The notes below the pieces were generated by a model. The model was not told the origin of the DNA. It did not search any database and was given only the letters and a program-made list of their open reading frames with translations. The translations under genes were made by a program, and so were the position numbers. From Verrucomicrobiota bacterium (GTDB lineage Bacteria; Verrucomicrobiota; Verrucomicrobiia; Chthoniobacterales; Terrimicrobiaceae): a DNA stretch of 6,657 nucleotides. Below, in pieces: positions 4,840-6,657 of this stretch; the first letter of the stretch is position 1, and every line of letters starts with the position of its first letter. The DNA is taken from NCBI GenBank assembly GCA_026398285.1, contig JAPLTI010000053.1, positions 1-6,657 of the forward strand. Direction: 5' to 3'.

Positions 4840-6657
4840 ATGAATAAGGAAGAATCCAACGAACTTCAACTCCACTTCCTCGACTACTGGCGCGTCATTC
4901 GAATACGGCTTCCGCTTATTGTTCTCGTATTCCTGCTTGTTGTCATCACCACGGGTGTGGTGACCTATTTTCTTCCGAAGCAATACGAATCCAGTGTCAC
5001 GATGCAGATCAACCAGAATGACACCTACCTAAAGGTATTTGATGATCGTGGGGGTGGTGGGGGATTTGACCCCCGTTTTATCACAACGCAATTTGAGATT
5101 ATTCAGCGTAAAGAAATTCTCTATCCAGTCATCGAAGCGCTCGGCCTCGAGCAAAAGTGGAAAAAACTCTACGGCATCATCGGAAAGGAACAAACGGTGT
5201 TCCGGCTTCGAAAAATGATCGATGTTAGGGAAATTCGAAACACTGAACTCATCCAAATCAGCGTTCTCGACCAAGATAAAAACCAAGCCTCGGAAATTGC
5301 CAACCGTATCGCTGAGGAATACCAGCGACGCCGCATTGGAGAGCAGCAGGGCACGGTCAATAGATCACTCATACAACTGAAGGATGAAGTCGCCAAACAA
5401 AGCCGCCGAGTCGATGAGCTCCGTGCTGAGGCACAAAGAATCCGGATCGAAAACGAAATTCAGGATCTGAATCCCGATAGCGTTGTGGACCCGATGCAGG
5501 CGGCAAACGAAGTTCTGCTATCAGTCGAGCAGCAAGTGAGCACAGAGCGTCTCAGGCTTTCCTCCCTTCGGGCGAAATACGAGCAGATCAGCAAGTTGAC
5601 CGATGATCAGATCATGCGCAGCATCAGCACGCTTGATGTTCAGGATCCCACCATCATTCAAATGCTTCCACAGTATCAAGAAGTTGCATCTGAAGAGGCG
5701 CGTCTTCTCAATAGTGGACTTGGCAGCAATCATCCGACTGTCAAATCCATGCGTGCTAAAAAAGAAGTGATGTCGAAGCAGTTGGCATCACAGATAGCCT
5801 CTTTACGAGCTAGTATGGAAGCCAATATTCGAATTGGTGAGGAATCCATCAAGGAATTGGAGCAAAGGCTGAGAGAATCTCAAACCAAGCAACAGACATC
5901 AAAAACACGCGCCTCGGGTTATTATGAGGCTAAAAATAACTATATACAGGCCAAGCGGATTCTAGAGGCTGCTGAAATGCGGCTTTCCACGGAAACAATG
6001 CAGCGAACGATGCCTCAAGATCCGGCTGTGATCTGGGAGCGTGCGGAACCTGCGGATTTCCCTTCGCGACCCCGGGTTTTGCTGAACATGATTCTTGGCA
6101 TCGTCGTCGGATTAGGCTTTGGCGTAGGCTTGGCATTTTTCATTGAGTATCTTGATACAAGCGTGAAGACCTTGGAGGAGGTGGAGTCTCTTCTGAAAGT
6201 GCCTGTCTTGGCGGTTATTCCAAAGAATATAAGTCTCCTCATCAATGGCAAGGATGACAATCCCGATTCTGAGGCCTACCGCATCATGCGCACGAATATT
6301 GAATTCAACCGCAAATCGCCATCTGCAAGTTCGATCACAATCGTGAGTGGTGGGCCTGGTGAAGGTAAATCCACAACGCTCAATAATTTAGCTTATACAT
6401 TTGCCAAGGGGGGATACACAACCCTTCTGGTGGACGCCGATCTGCGCAGACCTTCGCAGCACAGAATATTTGGATTTGAGAATAAGGTCGGACTCAGTGA
6501 TTATTTAACAAAAAATTATGAATTGGAGGATGTTGTAAAGCAAACTAAGCTTGACAATCTCTATTTCCTCCCCAGTGGATTGCTCCCGAGTGATGCCGTA
6601 GGTATTTTGAACTCCCAGCGGATGCTAGACATGATTCAAGACGCGAAAAGTCGCTTT
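4840..6657 (+). CDS. Polysaccharide co-polymerase / tyrosine autokinase (Wzc-like BY-kinase), C-terminus missing
   Basis: The 606 codons visible encode an inner-membrane chain-length regulator fused to a bacterial tyrosine kinase. A short cytoplasmic N-terminus precedes membrane segment 1 (about 24-46) and a Wzz domain (to about 105) containing TTQFEIIQRKEIL. A five-glycine stretch at 71-75 sits in its periplasmic part. Residues about 165-395 form long coiled coils, followed by the Pro-rich motif EPADFPSRPR (about 403-412) and membrane segment 2 (about 412-433). The cytoplasmic kinase has the oligomerisation motif EAYRIMR at 478-484, Walker A GGPGEGKST at 504-512 (K510), and Walker A' LLVDADLRRP at 529-538 (D532, D534). 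Walker B and the C-terminal tyrosine cluster lie past the edge, so activity cannot be confirmed. Known relatives cycle between phosphorylated and dephosphorylated octamers to drive capsule/EPS assembly. The ATG follows ATCAAA, without a Shine-Dalgarno. The frame stays open to the last base. Confidence 0.95.
   Translation, partial: MNKEESNELQLHFLDYWRVIRIRLPLIVLVFLLVVITTGVVTYFLPKQYESSVTMQINQNDTYLKVFDDRGGGGGFDPRFITTQFEIIQRKEILYPVIEALGLEQKWKKLYGIIGKEQTVFRLRKMIDVREIRNTELIQISVLDQDKNQASEIANRIAEEYQRRRIGEQQGTVNRSLIQLKDEVAKQSRRVDELRAEAQRIRIENEIQDLNPDSVVDPMQAANEVLLSVEQQVSTERLRLSSLRAKYEQISKLTDDQIMRSISTLDVQDPTIIQMLPQYQEVASEEARLLNSGLGSNHPTVKSMRAKKEVMSKQLASQIASLRASMEANIRIGEESIKELEQRLRESQTKQQTSKTRASGYYEAKNNYIQAKRILEAAEMRLSTETMQRTMPQDPAVIWERAEPADFPSRPRVLLNMILGIVVGLGFGVGLAFFIEYLDTSVKTLEEVESLLKVPVLAVIPKNISLLINGKDDNPDSEAYRIMRTNIEFNRKSPSASSITIVSGGPGEGKSTTLNNLAYTFAKGGYTTLLVDADLRRPSQHRIFGFENKVGLSDYLTKNYELEDVVKQTKLDNLYFLPSGLLPSDAVGILNSQRMLDMIQDAKSRF

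Noticed and set aside
5059..5074. GGGGG-ATTTGA-CCCCC hairpin inside the kinase gene
   Set aside because: It is explained by codons for a Gly stretch and the following Asp-Pro. A 5-bp intragenic stem with no other signal does not support an attenuator.
1..6657. Search for tRNA or rRNA genes, CRISPR arrays and insertion sequences
   Set aside because: None seen: no spaced identical repeats, no transposase-like frame, no terminal inverted repeats around any gene.

Overview
The window looks like part of an exopolysaccharide (capsule or EPS) locus from a Gram-negative bacterium, most likely of the Verrucomicrobiota. The lineage call is an inference. It rests on two Sec-exported proteins with an outer-membrane barrel (so two membranes), the style of the TPR-fused O-antigen-ligase-type polymerase, an Ala-rich 15-residue-repeat secreted protein, and the lack of clear Shine-Dalgarno sequences before the gene starts. 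No 16S or other lineage marker is present.

Layout, left to right. (1) Positions 1-508, minus strand: the N-terminal part of an unrecognised cytoplasmic protein, possibly related to M29-type aminopeptidases, running off the left edge. (2) Positions 561-2489, plus strand: a polytopic Wzy/WaaL-type polysaccharide polymerase or ligase with a C-terminal TPR-like domain. (3) Positions 2490-2614: an intergenic region with two adjacent perfect inverted repeats. (4) Positions 2615-3241: a secreted Ala-rich protein built from eight tandem 15-residue repeats, with a Gly/Ser/Thr/Pro-rich tail apparently stranded in another frame (to 3354). (5) Positions 3400-4689: an outer-membrane beta-barrel protein. 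(6) Positions 4690-4839: an intergenic region with a plausible sigma70-type promoter whose -10 and start site are covered by a perfect 9-bp inverted repeat. (7) Positions 4840-6657: the first 606 codons of a polysaccharide co-polymerase/tyrosine autokinase (Wzz domain, long coiled coil, BY-kinase Walker A), truncated by the right edge.

How the genes may work together (inference from family roles): the polymerase extends or transfers lipid-linked glycan at the inner membrane. The Wzz/BY-kinase controls chain length and export by phosphorylation cycling. The barrel is a candidate outer-membrane component for export or anchoring. The Ala-rich repeat protein is exported and is the least understood part. 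No stretch over 300 bases lacks a gene. The left part (to about 2490) is visibly GC-richer than the right part, most clearly at the right end.
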